NCBI GenBank assembly: GCA_949358305.1
Contig: OX442314.1
Span: 11,773,060 to 11,837,059, forward strand
Direction of reading: 5' to 3'
Origin: Strigamia acuminata
Taxonomy: Eukaryota > Arthropoda > Chilopoda > Geophilomorpha > Linotaeniidae
Length of the DNA: 64,000 nt
The notes below the pieces were generated by a model that saw only the letters and a list, made by a program, of their open reading frames with translations, did no database searches and was not told the DNA's origin. Position 1 is the stretch's first letter. Each line of letters starts with the position of its first letter. Positions 12,745 to 28,895 of the stretch are shown here, in pieces. The position numbers and the translations under genes were made by a program.

Positions 12745-13308
12745 ATGAAGCCATCACTAACTTCATTCACATTTGTTTTGATCGCAGTTTGTGTCGCTGC
12801 ATTCGGTGGTCGCAAACCATTGAAAGGCGACGAATTGTCAAGCATCGAAGTGATGTCCAGTGCGAAATTCGCGTCGAACGAAATCAGAAATCAGAAATTA
12901 CGCAACGGAGAGTTAAACGAATGCGAACAATTGAGTTACAACGTCTTACGCGGCTACACACAGGTAGCACCGGTGTATTGATGACTTAAATCAATCAAAT
13001 AAACGTAAATTGGATTTAATTATTAATTTTTTTAAATTTTCTTTTTTTAGGTTGTGTCCGGTGCGAAGTACATGTTGGAATTGAAGGTGTTTCCAGTCCC
13101 GAATAATGACGAAATCTGCACGAATAAAATTAATAAATCAGTTACAGAGTTTAAGGTAAAATTTGTTGTTAATTTTTGCTTGGTTTTTATCGCTTTTGGT
13201 ATTTTTTTTTAGCCCGAGATTTGCGAGGTTGAAGTTTGGTCTCGACCGTGGAAGATTCCGCACGCATTGGAACTCATCCGGTCCACGTGTTTGAAGATCG
13301 AAGATTAA
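12745..13308 (+). CDS. Secreted cystatin (cysteine protease inhibitor)
   Basis: Three exons, 12745-12963, 13051-13155 and 13213-13308, encode 139 residues. The hydrophobic start FTFVLIAVCVAAFG is a signal peptide, so the protein is exported or lysosomal. Cystatins block papain-like proteases with three elements, all visible: a glycine pair near the mature N-terminus (GG at about residues 21-22), the first hairpin QVVSGAKY (QVVAG class, built across the first intron) and the second hairpin RPWK. Cysteines in EICEVEVW and STCLKI match the C-terminal disulfide of type 2 cystatins. A polyadenylation signal AATAAA is at 13391. Confidence 0.9.
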
Positions 13309-13708
13309 TTTTAATCAATACTCATGAATGATCCAGTCACCTGAATTAGAGTCACATTTATGTCTTTATATTTATCGTTTTTACACGTTTAATAAAACAA
13401 CTTTTTGTTATTTTTTATTTTTATTTTTGAATAATTGTTTCTCGAATTAAATTTGGAGACTTTATTTTGAAGTCTGGTATTTATTATGTTTTTTTTTTAA
13501 ATTTCTTTTGTAACATCGTATCATTAAAGCTGAATTTGTTGTAAACAATGTTGTTTTATCATGTGTTGAATCGTTTTTTGGGGATAAAAATTGAAATTCG
13601 ATCGTTTTGGGTAGATAAAGACAGTTGACACGAATTACTGGACTTTATTCCGGTCAATTGGTTGTTAAAAATTAATTTAATTTTGTTTTAATAACATTAC
13701 AAAATGTT
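13309..13708. other. Convergent spacer between cystatin and GON7-like gene
   Basis: AT-rich 3' UTR sequence of the two genes, with AATAAA for the cystatin transcript at 13391. No other feature seen. Confidence 0.5.
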
Positions 13709-14065
13709 TTAATTTCGTTTCCGTTTTTTGGGTACTGTCGTTGGTGATGGCGAGTGAATTTCATTTTCACTCTCGTCATCGTCTTCGATATTCGATTCAT
13801 CCTCGTCATCTTTCCCTATTTTAAAACAGTTTAAGTTAGGAATTTTTTTTTAATTTTCGAGACAATTCGTATTACCTGATAGTAAACCGGAAGTCGATTT
13901 TTCAGTATCGATTATTTCGGTCAACAATTTATTACTGTCAAGTTGCATCTTTTCGGTTGCTTTGCGCAAGTCCGTAAATGTAAATTTATCATTTAGATTA
14001 ACTGATAAATTAACTGTTTCACTCGTCTTATTGTTCGTTATCAGAACGTTGACACAATTCATCAT
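13709..14065 (-). CDS. GON7: GON7-like KEOPS/EKC subunit (tentative)
   Basis: Two exons, 13876-14065 and 13709-13815, encode 98 residues. GON7 is a small, largely disordered subunit that stabilises the KEOPS complex making t6A on tRNAs. The size (human about 100) fits, as does the plan: an N-terminal strand region, a helix around FTFTDLRKATEKMQ followed by LLTEIID, then an acidic tail (KDDEDESNIEDDDESENE) and a basic end KKRKRN. These are weak, composition-driven similarities, so this is a best guess. An unrelated small nuclear acidic protein is the alternative. The coding sum of 297 bases supports the gene model itself. Confidence 0.5.
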
Positions 14066-14766
14066 CTTTGATACCTATGTAAAATGTAAAATCACGAAGT
14101 ATCTGAAATTGTATAGCGACTAACGACACCTGTTGTTGGAAATTGTGACTTCAAGCGACGTAATAAAAGGCCTAATCTACGCTTTAAAAAAATAAACAAA
14201 GTAAGTTTTTCAATTTGTTTAATTTAGCATTAAATATTTTCAGATTTACATAAATTTTAAAATTTAATTTAGAGAGTTAATGAAAAATAACTGCGAGTAT
14301 TTTTTAGTACAACGATTATGAAAGATGTATTTCCGATGGTTCTGAGCAAATATATACAAATAGACATAAAATTACACAAAATTCCAAAAATCATTTAGCT
14401 AAAATAAATATTCATAAATAAATACGTGACAAATATAAAACCATACAACCAGGAACAATTCAATCAAACATCTCCGTTTGTGCCAGCAAAATTTATTTAA
14501 CTTTAGAAAGATTCAATATTATTTTAAACCTCTACATTCATACAGTCAACGATACAGTCTAGCCTGTATTTAAAAACAAGCAAATGTAATTCAAATTGTA
14601 AATATATCAGAAAGGCAATCATCACTCAATCAATACATCACGAAAGAATTACACGGTACAATCTAACCGCTATGAATCTACAATGTTGTTCCTGACAACA
14701 ATAATTTAATTTTTTATAGTGTATCGAACACTAGAATAAAACACTAACGGAACATTAATTCCCAAG
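14066..14766. other. Spacer: GON7-like upstream region and TMEM62 3' UTR
   Basis: AT-rich sequence between two genes on the same strand. It should contain the promoter of the GON7-like gene near 14066-14150 and the TMEM62 3' UTR near 14700. No other open frame or repeat seen. Confidence 0.4.
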
Positions 14767-17700
14767 TTAGGAATTAATACTGAGCGGAATATGCTCTTCA
14801 TTATCCTCATTTCTCTTGGTTGGAAACACAAGTTGTATTTTATCAAAACATTCTTCAGGTAACGATGCAACTTGATGCCAAAGATAAAGGCAAACAACTA
14901 GGGTCCATGTTTTCAGTGGTCCTAAAACGAACGCTAAGGTACCGTACGCCAGGAGAAACGAATAGGCAATCCACAAATTCCATGTCAGCAATATAAGAAA
15001 AGGAATTTGCTGACATAAATAACTCCCAAATGACACTTTTAATCGACAATACATTTGCTTGTAACGACAATCCACACTATGAGCAAGGAAAAGTGTCAAC
15101 GGTATGTGGAATGTCAATATCTAAAATATTAAATCAATTATTTCAATTATTTTAAATACTTTAAATTGGCTCGTTAACTCACGTGCACAACACCGAACGC
15201 AAAGGTGATTCCGCCGGGCAGAAAGGATTTACCTAGAAACATGCCCCACGCAAAGCACCAACCAATATGGTCTTCGATAATTTCGCCCACAAACCACGGA
15301 CCTAAAATAAACAACTCATTTAAGTATTTACTCCAAAGCTATCGCAAATCGATAGTTTTTGTAAACATTTTGTGATAAAAATTACATTTTTTGTAAACCC
15401 ACCGGGCGTTTATTCAATTTATTTAATTTATTATACTTACCGATTGGTACGTAAAGAATGCAGAACATTAAAGGATAAAATAAACGATCGATGGCGACTA
15501 ATAGCCACAGTTTCCGCACCAAAGCTTGAAAACAGCGACATTGGAATCTCGGTTTTTGTATTTTCTTTTCTGAATATTCAAATACAAATGTTTTAACTTT
15601 GAATATTATTATTTTTTTTCCATTCCAATAAAATTCACCTAAGACAAGCTTGTGCAGAATCCTCAGCGCACACAGCGGGACGACCGCAATCACCATAAAA
15701 AGACCAAAGGTTACCTGAAACTGATCATAAAAACATATTTTATCTGTTATTTATTTAAAGCGTTTTTTACTACACGTACCACTTTAATCATGCTGGTCAT
15801 TAAAACCAAACGCGAAAGAATCTTAAAACTCAGTTGTGACCCATCCAACGTAAATGGCTGATTGATCTCCTGAACACGGTTATCGGCATCCTGATACAAA
15901 TTTGATAAAATTAAACTGTGTCATTTAATAAATTGCATTAATTTACCTTTGCTTGCACATAAATAGTGTGAACTCCTGATGCGTACATGGAAGGGACCCA
16001 CGAAATGATATAAAGTGGGCCTCGAGACTGGAATGCCGCCTGCCATTTTCCATCATCGATTTTAACTTTCACCTCTTCAATAGGCGACGTAGAAAACACC
16101 AAAATTCGAATGTGAGTGGACTGTAAAATTCGTTGTAAAGGTTCGACGGTTGGAATGGAATACAAAGCATGTTTCGGGTTGGTTATCACAACAACCGGCC
16201 ATTGGTCGTGAGGTAGATCAACAAATGTAAAAAGTCCGTGATCAACAACGGCGATTCGAAACCTATTAATTTAAAAAATATTGATTTAATTTTTTTAAAT
16301 ACGTATATAACGTTTTAATGTACATTCTGCTGTCTTTCCAATCTGCAAGTTCCAATTCCAAACTGCCTGAATGATGTATTGTATACATTTTCTTCACTAA
16401 TCCTCCGAGCGTATGAAAATGTCCACAAAAGTAAGCGTAACTGCCTCTGCGTTGATAGATTAAATTAGATTAGATTAAACTAAACTGAATTAAAGGACAA
16501 AAAACATTTTATACTTCATTAAATTACGAATTCCAGGACTAGGTGAAAGAATCGACGACGTCGGGTAGTGTCCAAACCAAAACGTCGCATTGCTGTTCCG
16601 ACTTTTGGCTTTAAATTCTTTAAGCCGTTGGATTTCTTCCTATTTTGATTAGGTACATTTATTTTTATTTATCTCTCTTACTGCGCTCAAATTTCGTACC
16701 TCGTTTATCAAACCAATAAAATTAAAAGGTCTTCTTGGACCCGGTTCCAAGCAAGCGTCGACACCAATAAAACTGTATGTATCATTGTCACTTTGATAGT
16801 TATACATGTAGGAACGGGCATGGAGTTTGCCCTGAATAGAATAATGTCTAGAAAAAATAAATATACATATAAAAATATTATAAATCCTCTAATAGAACAC
16901 CAATCAACGTCGTAACCTTTACAACATGGGTCTAAATTAAACAAAACCACAAAATTCAATATCTAAATTGAACACAACCACAAAATTCAATATCTAAATT
17001 GAACAAAACCTCTAAATTCAATCTATAAATTCAACAAAACAACTAAAATAAATGTCTAAATTCAACAAAACGACTAAAATAAATATCTAAATCAATTAAA
17101 AACTAAAAAAAAATTTGCGGGGGAAATCTATGGTATGTTCTGATCAATAGAACACCCGCATTCTGTTAGAGTATTTATTGTAAACAACTATTACGAAATA
17201 TCGTCAAACCTGTAATAGTTCTCGGAACTCTTTATTGAAGGTACGTTAAAATTATCTACAAAAGTTAAAAAAAATATATGAATATATATTTCTATACATT
17301 TTAATTCAAAATGCAAAAAATACATTACCATGGTTTCCTCTAATATCTAGCCAAATCGTTTCCTTTTGTACTTCCGTTTCAATTAATAATTGATTATACG
17401 TTTTCCATTCTTCAATGTATTGCTGGGAACCATGTAAATCTCCTGTTTTGGCATCAGTTAAATCACCTACATATTCAAAATTCGTATATTTCACACTTTC
17501 TATTTAATCTCTAAATAAACACTCGACCTGTTGCTAGGACAAGAGATGGTTTAATAGTTTTAACAACACGGTTACAGAATTCTCGCAACTGTTGAACTCG
17601 TTTCGAATCTGCAAATTTACTTAGGTGAAGATCGGAAATCTGTCAAACCAAAAAAAAAGAATGAATTTACATTCAAAAAGGTGAATAAAGGCAAATTTAC

Positions 17701-17895
17701 TTGAAGAAACCAAATTGTGTGCTGTAGTGTATCATCGGGATACGGCGGACCGGACAAAAGACCGCCGCCGCCTTCTTCGTTTTCGCTCGTTAGTGAGTCG
17801 TATTTAACGGTAATTAAATCGGCGATACGCGAAACGTAAGCCGATAGAAATGTAAATAGCACTATAATCACTATACTGCACTTCGTTAGTTTCAT
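14767..17895 (-). CDS. TMEM62: TMEM62-type membrane metallophosphoesterase
   Basis: Thirteen exons (17701-17895, 17528-17639, 17329-17466, 17210-17255, 16700-16847, 16515-16639, 16324-16446, 15947-16262, 15780-15890, 15639-15714, 15441-15569, 15183-15301, 14767-15120) encode 663 residues; human TMEM62 is about 643. The calcineurin-like metal site is complete: ISDLHLSKF, GDLTDAK, GNHD, GHYPTSS and CGHFHTLGG. An N-terminal signal anchor (IVIIVLFTFLSAYV) and several C-terminal membrane segments (WNLWIAYSFLLAYGTLAFVL and others) place the enzyme in a membrane. Its substrate is unknown in the family. The introns are short; one holds a MITE-like element (16887-17171). Confidence 0.95.
16887..17171. 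mobile_element. Inverted-repeat element in a TMEM62 intron
   Basis: Starts CTCTAATAGAACACC and ends with ATTCTGTTAGAG, giving short terminal inverted repeats CTCTAAYAGAA. The interior repeats units such as AATTCAATATCTAAATTGAAC and CTAAATTCAACAAAACGAC. The reverse complement matches 793-940, so it is a dispersed family. No protein coding. Confidence 0.6.
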
Positions 17896-18459
17896 GTTGA
17901 CTTAGATTGTACATCCCATTGCCAAATTCGAAATTCATAATACATAATAGCATAGACCTACACACTGTCAGCTGAGAGAGCAGTAATGTTGCAATCCGGG
18001 TTAAAGGTTATTTTTTTAGCCATTTCGGTTCGACTAGATGTGAGTTTCGAGTTAATTTTGAGTTATTTCATGTGAGCATTGTATTTTTCGTTCGTTTGGA
18101 TCAAAATTCGCGATATTTATCACACATTTTTACAACGATTCATTTCCTTTCCAGCGCCGTGTCTTGTTTTATTAACACCACGTATTCCCCTGGAATGTGT
18201 AATGGATATTTTGAAAAAATAAAATTTCGACTTAATCAAATCTAATTAGTTTACTTAATTTATTTCACTCAAGAAATTTATGTGTTGATTTTATATCGGT
18301 TATAATTTTTGTTATTAAATAAAGTTTTATCGCCTAGAAACCATTTGTTATTTTCATCGGATAGTTCCTCCAATCTGATGAAGGCTTTAAAAACAGTTAG
18401 AGTAAACCTTACTCTTCTGCTTTGCGATCGGGATTGTAATATTATTCACTATAATAATT
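17896..18459. promoter_or_regulatory. Divergent promoter region of TMEM62 and DRAP1
   Basis: The two genes start 564 bp apart and point away from each other, so this interval must contain both promoters and 5' UTRs. No TATA box at a convincing distance was seen. The assignment comes from geometry alone. Confidence 0.5.
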
Positions 18460-19691
18460 ATGCCTAGTAAAAAGAAAAAATATAATGCTAGGTTTCCCCC
18501 GGTAAGTACCCAAAAATATCAATCATCAACAAAACAAGAAATAGGACTACGCCACTTCCTGATTCTTATACCTTGACCCGAAATCAAAATGTGTTTTAGC
18601 GCAACGATTTTCGTGTGTGATGATCGAATTTTCAAGTTCTTTTACACTATTTTCGTGTATTAATAATCCTAACATTTTTATTCGTGCAGGCAAGAATCAA
18701 GAAAATCATGCAAACAGATGACGAAGTAGGAAAAGTTGCCGCGCCTGTCCCAGTTATCATTTATATCCTTTAAAAAATGAACTAAATCGTTGAACACATT
18801 CGTATTTCCTTAATACAGTTCCACCACGTGCATTGGAGTTATTTGTCGAATCGTTAATAAGCAAAGCGAACGAATACACGCAAATGCGGAATGCCAAAAC
18901 ATTGTCAACATCGCACCTGTTAAGTTATTTCTATATTTTGTTTGAGTTTTAAAGATTATTTGAATGTTGTTTTATTTATTTTTTCAGGAAACAATGTATT
19001 TTAGCGGAAAATAAATTCGATTTTCTCAAGGATCTGGTCGTGTCGATACCAGACATACAAATTGAAGATGACACGAGTAATTCTTCAATAACTTCACCAA
19101 CTGGCACCGTGACACCTTTAAGTGGCGATTTAATTAAAGGGAATCAAACAAAAACGAAAAAACAAACGTATAGAACAAAACAATCGTCATAGTTTATTTT
19201 TTTTTTAATTTTAATTTTTTAATTTATATATTTTTTAATTTTTTAACAAAAAAGAAGACGAAAACGGACCAAACAAAAAGACATTAACGACGATCCAGGT
19301 CCAAGTTGTTCGGGTGCTGAAGAAACCGGAAGTAGTGAAGAAGAGGAAGAAGAGACAACAAATGTATTTGTTTTAATAATTGTTTAAAATAATGAATTAT
19401 TTAATTTTGATGACCATTTTTCTTTTTTTTTTTTTAGTTAGCACAAATTGCAGATAACGTGTCTGTAGAGTTGCCAATACCAGTGGCATCCGTAAGGTCA
19501 ACAAACAAGTAAGAAATATTAATAAGATATTGGCCGCCATGTTTTGATGTAGCGTGGCGGCGCATTTGTAAACTATCAATTAATTTTGGATTGAATTTTT
19601 AAAAAGCACTGTGGGATTATTCCAAGCAAACATCTCCAGCTTACCTACTGTTACATTAGACGAAGACGACGACGAAGATTACGATTCCTGA
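18460..19691 (+). CDS. DRAP1: DRAP1 / NC2-alpha, histone-fold transcription corepressor
   Basis: Seven exons: 18460-18501, 18690-18762, 18825-18918, 18988-19167, 19255-19363, 19438-19508, 19607-19691; 217 residues. With Dr1 it forms NC2, which clamps TBP on DNA and represses or redirects RNA polymerase II initiation. The start [20 protein letters not shown] and the histone fold ([34 protein letters not shown]) are nearly identical to the animal family. A basic stretch RRKRTKQK, an acidic run and the signature end [10 protein letters not shown] follow. The join between exons 2 and 3 uses an AT-AC intron; only that boundary restores the conserved SRALELF. The exon 5 acceptor could shift by three bases. 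Confidence 0.96.
18763..18824 (+). other. AT-AC (U12-type) intron in DRAP1
   Basis: A 62-nt intron beginning ATATCCTTT, the minor-spliceosome 5' consensus, and ending TTCCAC. The branch-site consensus TTCCTTAAT lies at 18806-18814, about a dozen bases from the 3' end. Splicing at AT/AC gives II-S-RALELF; no GT-AG choice here recovers the conserved sequence. Confidence 0.85.
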
Positions 19692-20318
19692 GGTTTCGAC
19701 AAAAAAATATTTCAACTTAGAATATTCGGCAATTATTCTTAGCACTTTAATCGAACTCGCGGTGAAATTTCACCGCGTGACGAAACAAATCATCTTTTTC
19801 AAGAAAACATTTGTGTAAAATTGCATGTTTTTAATTTTTGTCTTAAAACTTGGGGAAAAAAAGCTTGAAATCATTTTGCAAAAATGATCTAAACAAATGT
19901 TAAGTTATCCATTATATGTCTGAGCCTAACTGAGTGTAAGGATATGGAACAATCAAAGTTAGGCTTAAAAATTGTAATTGAAATGAACAAATGTGTATAT
20001 TTGTGATTATGTTGCGTGCCAGCAATAACATCCAACCATTAAGTGCCCTCTGACGTCCTACTTGTTTCCTGATCGCGCTCCAGTTAGCAAATTGTCTATA
20101 ATTATGCTGCGGCTCAGTATAAAGCATTAATCTGTATATTCCCGTACTTTATGTAGAGAAAAAGTGAATTAAAATACGAACTTTTAATAAAATTCGACGT
20201 AGATTATTTTTCTAAGTCGCCATTTTGAATGAATGTATTGTGAATGAATTTCTTTTGTTATTTCTATATTAATTTACACGATTAAATATCATTAAAACTT
20301 TTTATTCAGATCCCGTTG
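19692..20318. other. Convergent spacer DRAP1/CEBPZ
   Basis: AT-rich 3' flanking DNA of two converging genes. A 71-codon minus-strand frame (19912-20127) has no recognisable features and I do not regard it as a gene. Confidence 0.4.
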
Positions 20319-23300
20319 TTACTTTTTAAATTTTCTTTTGAATGAACCTTTCTTTTTCGGAAATTCTTTTCCGGATTTCTTCGCACTTGGTCGGAATGAA
20401 CGTTTCTTGTGTTTCCAATCGACACCTCTGACAAATTCGTCGCGTTTCTTTTCCCACTTGAGTTGCTTAACATCTATTAAATTTGATTTAAAACGTTAAA
20501 AATATTTAAAATAAATTTCTCTTTCGATTTAACTTGCCGGCTTTGTCCCTGTTTGATAACGCATTCGTGGTGATCGTGTCGACTCCATCGCCTGCATTTT
20601 CCTCAATGAGTGTTCCAAACTAATGAAAAAATAATTTTAAGTTAAGATATATATTAAGATATATATATTTTTAGAAAATAGTGTAAAAATTTACCTCTTC
20701 AGCTGCAGCAAATACATTGGCCAATTGTGGACTAAAATAAATTAAATTAAATTAACACTATAAAAATACTTCTCTTTTTTTAAAAAAATAAAAATTACTT
20801 CGAAAACTGGGACGATTTCAACTTTTTCCTGCCGTCAATTTTCGATGGCAATTTCCGCTTGTTACTCTTGTTATTACCCACAAATGGATCTGAAAAATAA
20901 AATTTTTAACGAGTCTTTCATTATTTTACCGAAATTACTCGACAATTTACCCGAATCTGACAATTCCTCATCCTCATCATCAAAATTAATCTCCTCATCG
21001 CCAAAACTAATCTCGTCATCGTCAAAATTAATTTCTTCACCATCAGCGATATCTTCGTCGTAATTTTTAAATGCACCCTGAAATTCTTCATCGTTCTCCA
21101 AATCATCCGACAAATCGTCATCATCCGAATCGTCGTCTTCAGCACCTTCAAAAAAAATTTTAATGTAATTTAAAAAAAAAAAAAATTATAAAAATTAAAA
21201 ATCGCAAACCTTTCTTCCCCTTTTTGCTCTTATTCTTGTTGATTTCCGCAGCGAAATCCAAGTCATCGGTGCGGTCCTTGGGTTCAAATTTAGTCAACAT
21301 TTCCTCAAATTCCTCGCTTTTAACGCTGTCACCGTCCGACATATCATCTTCATCGTCGACTTTCTTCTTCTTCGTCTTCGACACGGGCATATTCAGGAAA
21401 TATTTATACAAATACATCTCATCAACTGGAATCATTCGTTCCTTCCTGGAAATGAATTCCTTGCTTTCGACGTGAATTCTCTTTGCTGCGGACGGTTTAT
21501 ACAATTTCCGACGTCCCCAAACCGCGTTCCTGGTTTCCATTTTCGTTCCTTCGAATTGTTTTTTCGGGTTGCGGTACACAAATCGATCTAAAAATCGAAC
21601 CAAAGTGAAATCTTGTAACGGATCGCCTTGGTAGCGAACAGGTTTGCTGTCCAGTAAGTTTTGTGCGAAGAGAGACACCGACGGATGATAATGTCGAGCG
21701 AGCAAAACAAGTTCCCAGTCACAAACGTGTTCGGCGCCGCAGAACGTCGGGTTTCGATGGTGAGGATCGTAAACGGCTTTCTTAGATTTATTGCCCCCGA
21801 CGTTTTCTTTGTGGTACCACGACGATCCTTTGCTTTTAACCGTCTCGTTTTCATTTCCCTCGACTTTGTCGGCATCCACAAAATGCTCTTCCTCGTCGTC
21901 ATCGTTTAATAAGATCACATTCGAAGCGTCTTGCTTTAAAACCGGCAAATTCGGCTTTAAGTTGATGATTTCGGACAGCAAATAGAGAATACTGCAAGTC
22001 ACGTGCGGTGGAAGAGTGAAACAAATCTGAAATTGATTAAAAATTAATTAATTAATTTAATCAATCGTAAAAAATAAAATTTATACTTGAAGTAATCGCT
22101 TGAAAAACGCTTGAAGTCGACTTTTAACTTCGTCTTTTTTCAACGATTTGAAAATCAGGCTGATAAACATCGCATACCGAGATGAACTTTGTAAATCAGT
22201 GCTAAACAATTTACGATACAAAGCCGAATAATATCTGAAAATCAAAATATAAATGAATAATAAGTTGAAAAAATATCAATTTATCTTAACAAACCTGTCA
22301 GAAACGTTGCTTTGTGCCTCCAATACGTGATGAATAAGCATCAGCGCTTGCACGCTGATATTAAAACTGACACTGTGTACAACTTTATACATCGTATCAA
22401 TGTGTTGCGTCACAGTGTTGTCGTCTTTCTTTGAAAATGGATAGGCCCTATTAACTCCGGTTAACAACGCACTCATCATTTTCGTGTCAACTTCGTTCCG
22501 TTTCACTTTCGCTTTGAAAAAAGCAAAATATGTGGAAATAAGCCGCGTCGCTAGATTGTCCTCTTCGTGAGACAGCATTACTTGGTTCATGAAACAAATT
22601 GCGTAATATTGCGCACGTTCGCCGACGTTGGATCGAAATAATAAACGCTCAACTTCGAGCACGACGGCCGCTTTTCTCTCGCGACGTCGCTCGACCAATT
22701 GGATCAGTTTTTCGGTACTTTTGGCTGCGATTTTATGCATCGGGTCGCCCAATTTGTTGGCTAAATTCGGTAAAAGGACCTGAAAAGCGAATAAAAATGT
22801 AAAAATCGAGTCAATTATACAAAATTAATACTTTACTTCTTCCTTTTCTCTGTTGCTAACTAATAATTCGTACATAGTAGACACTGCTTTTGCTTTTGTC
22901 GATTCTACGGTGTCACGAGAAACGGTATTTAAAGCCATGATGAATTCCGCGTAGCATTTTTGCAGCATTTCTTCAAATTGCCATAAAATTAGACGCTTTT
23001 CTGACGCATCTTTATTTCCACTAGATAATTCATCTATTTTGTGAAGTGGATGCTGAAACAAATATGAAAAATCGATCAGTTTAATACGTTTTTTGAGTGT
23101 TTTATGTATTTACCTCGTTAAATTTTTTTAATTTTCTTTTTTCCACAAGCAGATCCGATATAAATAAATCTCTGAGCGTATCTACATGTCGAATAATTTA
23201 AAATTAAAATGATTTTTTTGATAAAATTACAAATTTTACCGATCGCCATGATGCATTCTCTTTTCGCTTTTACGTTGACCATTGAAATTAGATTGTCGAG

Positions 23301-23765
23301 ATATGATAAATTGTGCACGGATGAATCTTGAATTAGAATTGTAATTGCAGCCAACCGATCGGCGATTGTGCCGGATTTCAAAACCGTTTGAATCCATTGA
23401 AATTGTGAACGGTTTTTCCGATTGCTCTGATCTGTAATTTTCGTAAGAAAATAAATAAACAAATAAATAAATAAATTTCCAGCGGTTTTTTTTACAAGTT
23501 AATTAAATGTTATTTACGTTTATTATATATCTCAATGTCCTCTTTTAATAACCTGTTAGCTTTATCTTGAAACTGTTTCACTTCTTCAGGTGACAACGTG
23601 CTCGATTCGACCGGATCAGAAGAAAACTAAGATAAAAATCAACACATTATTTACTAAAATTGTTTCTAATTTACACAATTTTCTAATTACCACTTGGTCG
23701 AACCATTTTTCATTCGATTTTATAAGCGCAAATTGTCTAACACGTTTATGCGACCCCGCCGCCAT
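20319..23765 (-). CDS. CEBPZ: CEBPZ / NOC1, ribosome-assembly factor
   Basis: About ten exons. NOC1 works in the nucleolus with NOC2 in early 60S assembly and pre-ribosome export. The CBF/NOC core is clear: GERAQYYAICFMNQVMLSHEE and MSALLTGVNRAYPFSK near 22430-22640, then FNISVQALMLIHHVLEAQ. Further on (21160-22002) come YDPHHRNPTFCGAEH, HPSVSLFAQNLLDSKPV and GDPLQDFTLVRFLDRFVYRN, collinear with the human protein. The C-terminal third is strongly acidic and ends in a basic tail (GSFKRKFKK, stop at 20319). The start MAAGSHKRVRQF at 23765 is the first ATG of the first open exon. Exon ends in the acidic region are approximate. Confidence 0.93.
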
Positions 23766-24159
23766 TTTGTGTCTTTAAAACTAGCCACGTGTTAGTTCAT
23801 TACGCCACCACATCGTTTTCAACTCAAATTTTGTCCACAAAAATAAACATTTCACCATAAATAAATATTTAAAAAACGATAGAATGACCCTTTATTCATG
23901 TAATTAGTTATATAAAGTAGAAATATTTCTGTACAATCAATGAACGAATTAAAAAAAAATACACAAATTCCACTTTATCTGCTACAAGTACATACAGTAC
24001 AAATCAATTCAAATTGAAGTTCTTCTAATTGCCACCAGAAGTTTATTTATTTCCTTCTGATGAATCATAACGTGTTCATTGTTGTTTTACGTAAATATAA
24101 CAAAACAAAAAAAACTTAAAACCAACAAAACAGGATGAATTCATCAAAAAACACGAATC
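23766..24159. other. Spacer between SRP54 end and CEBPZ start
   Basis: Head-to-tail spacing of 394 bp on the minus strand. It should hold the CEBPZ promoter and the SRP54 3' UTR. Nothing else is visible. Confidence 0.4.
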
Positions 24160-28390
<4,231 letters not shown>

Positions 28391-28396
28391 TGGTCA

Positions 28397-28404
28397 TATA
28401 AAAG
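28397..28404 (+). promoter_or_regulatory. TATA box candidate for the small gene at 28429
   Basis: TATAAAAG at 28397-28404 predicts a start of transcription near 28427. That fits a transcript reading into the open frame downstream, although it leaves almost no 5' UTR before the ATG at 28429. Confidence 0.4.
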
Positions 28405-28428
28405 AGTTTAATATTATTTCGCAGCCAG

Positions 28429-28895
28429 ATGCTCGATGATGATCCGTTGAGTGAGTTTGACGGGACGAAGTACGTATAGAGATCGGCCACTAATGTGCAA
28501 TGCCCTGCGGTGTTCTTCTGACCTCTCAGTCTCACATGATGACATTCGCCCAACCGTGGAGCTCTGACAGCAATTCTTCCAGCAGAATCATGGGAGAACG
28601 AGCGAAAGTGGAAAGTCGATATCAAACAGCGGACCAAGTCGTTCTGCAGTGCCGCGCGCAAATGGGGACAAATGCGAAGAACGAAGAGCAGCAAATATCG
28701 CAGCAATTTGGTGGAATCTCACTCAATGACATTCTGATGGCACCACTCATCACCCTGACAGATGTGGACGGTCCACCGAGACAACTGGCGATGGCGAATG
28801 CAAATAACAACGCGAGTGGAAATTCTAACATTAAGGGCTTCCTTGATGTTCCAAAGACTCGAGTGAATGACGAAGCGAGGAGACCGCCCATGTAG
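28429..28895 (+). CDS. Small protein of unknown function
   Basis: I do not recognise this gene. A two-exon model, 28429-28469 (donor AA/GTACGT) and 28571-28895, gives 121 residues in phase, beginning MLDDDPLSEFDGT. An intronless alternative starts at the ATG at 28500 and gives 131 residues, sharing everything from NSSSRIMGERAKV onward. The common part is polar with no signal peptide or membrane segment; a mildly hydrophobic stretch, FGGISLNDILMAPLITLTDV, precedes an Asn-rich linker. The TATA box at 28397 supports a promoter on this strand. Dense open frames on the opposite strand here are probably shadows, but I cannot exclude the reverse. Confidence 0.45.

Noticed and set aside
18741-18820. 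GT-AG splice choices between DRAP1 exons 2 and 3
   Set aside because: No GT-AG pair keeps the histone-fold sequence; the AT-AC pair does so exactly.
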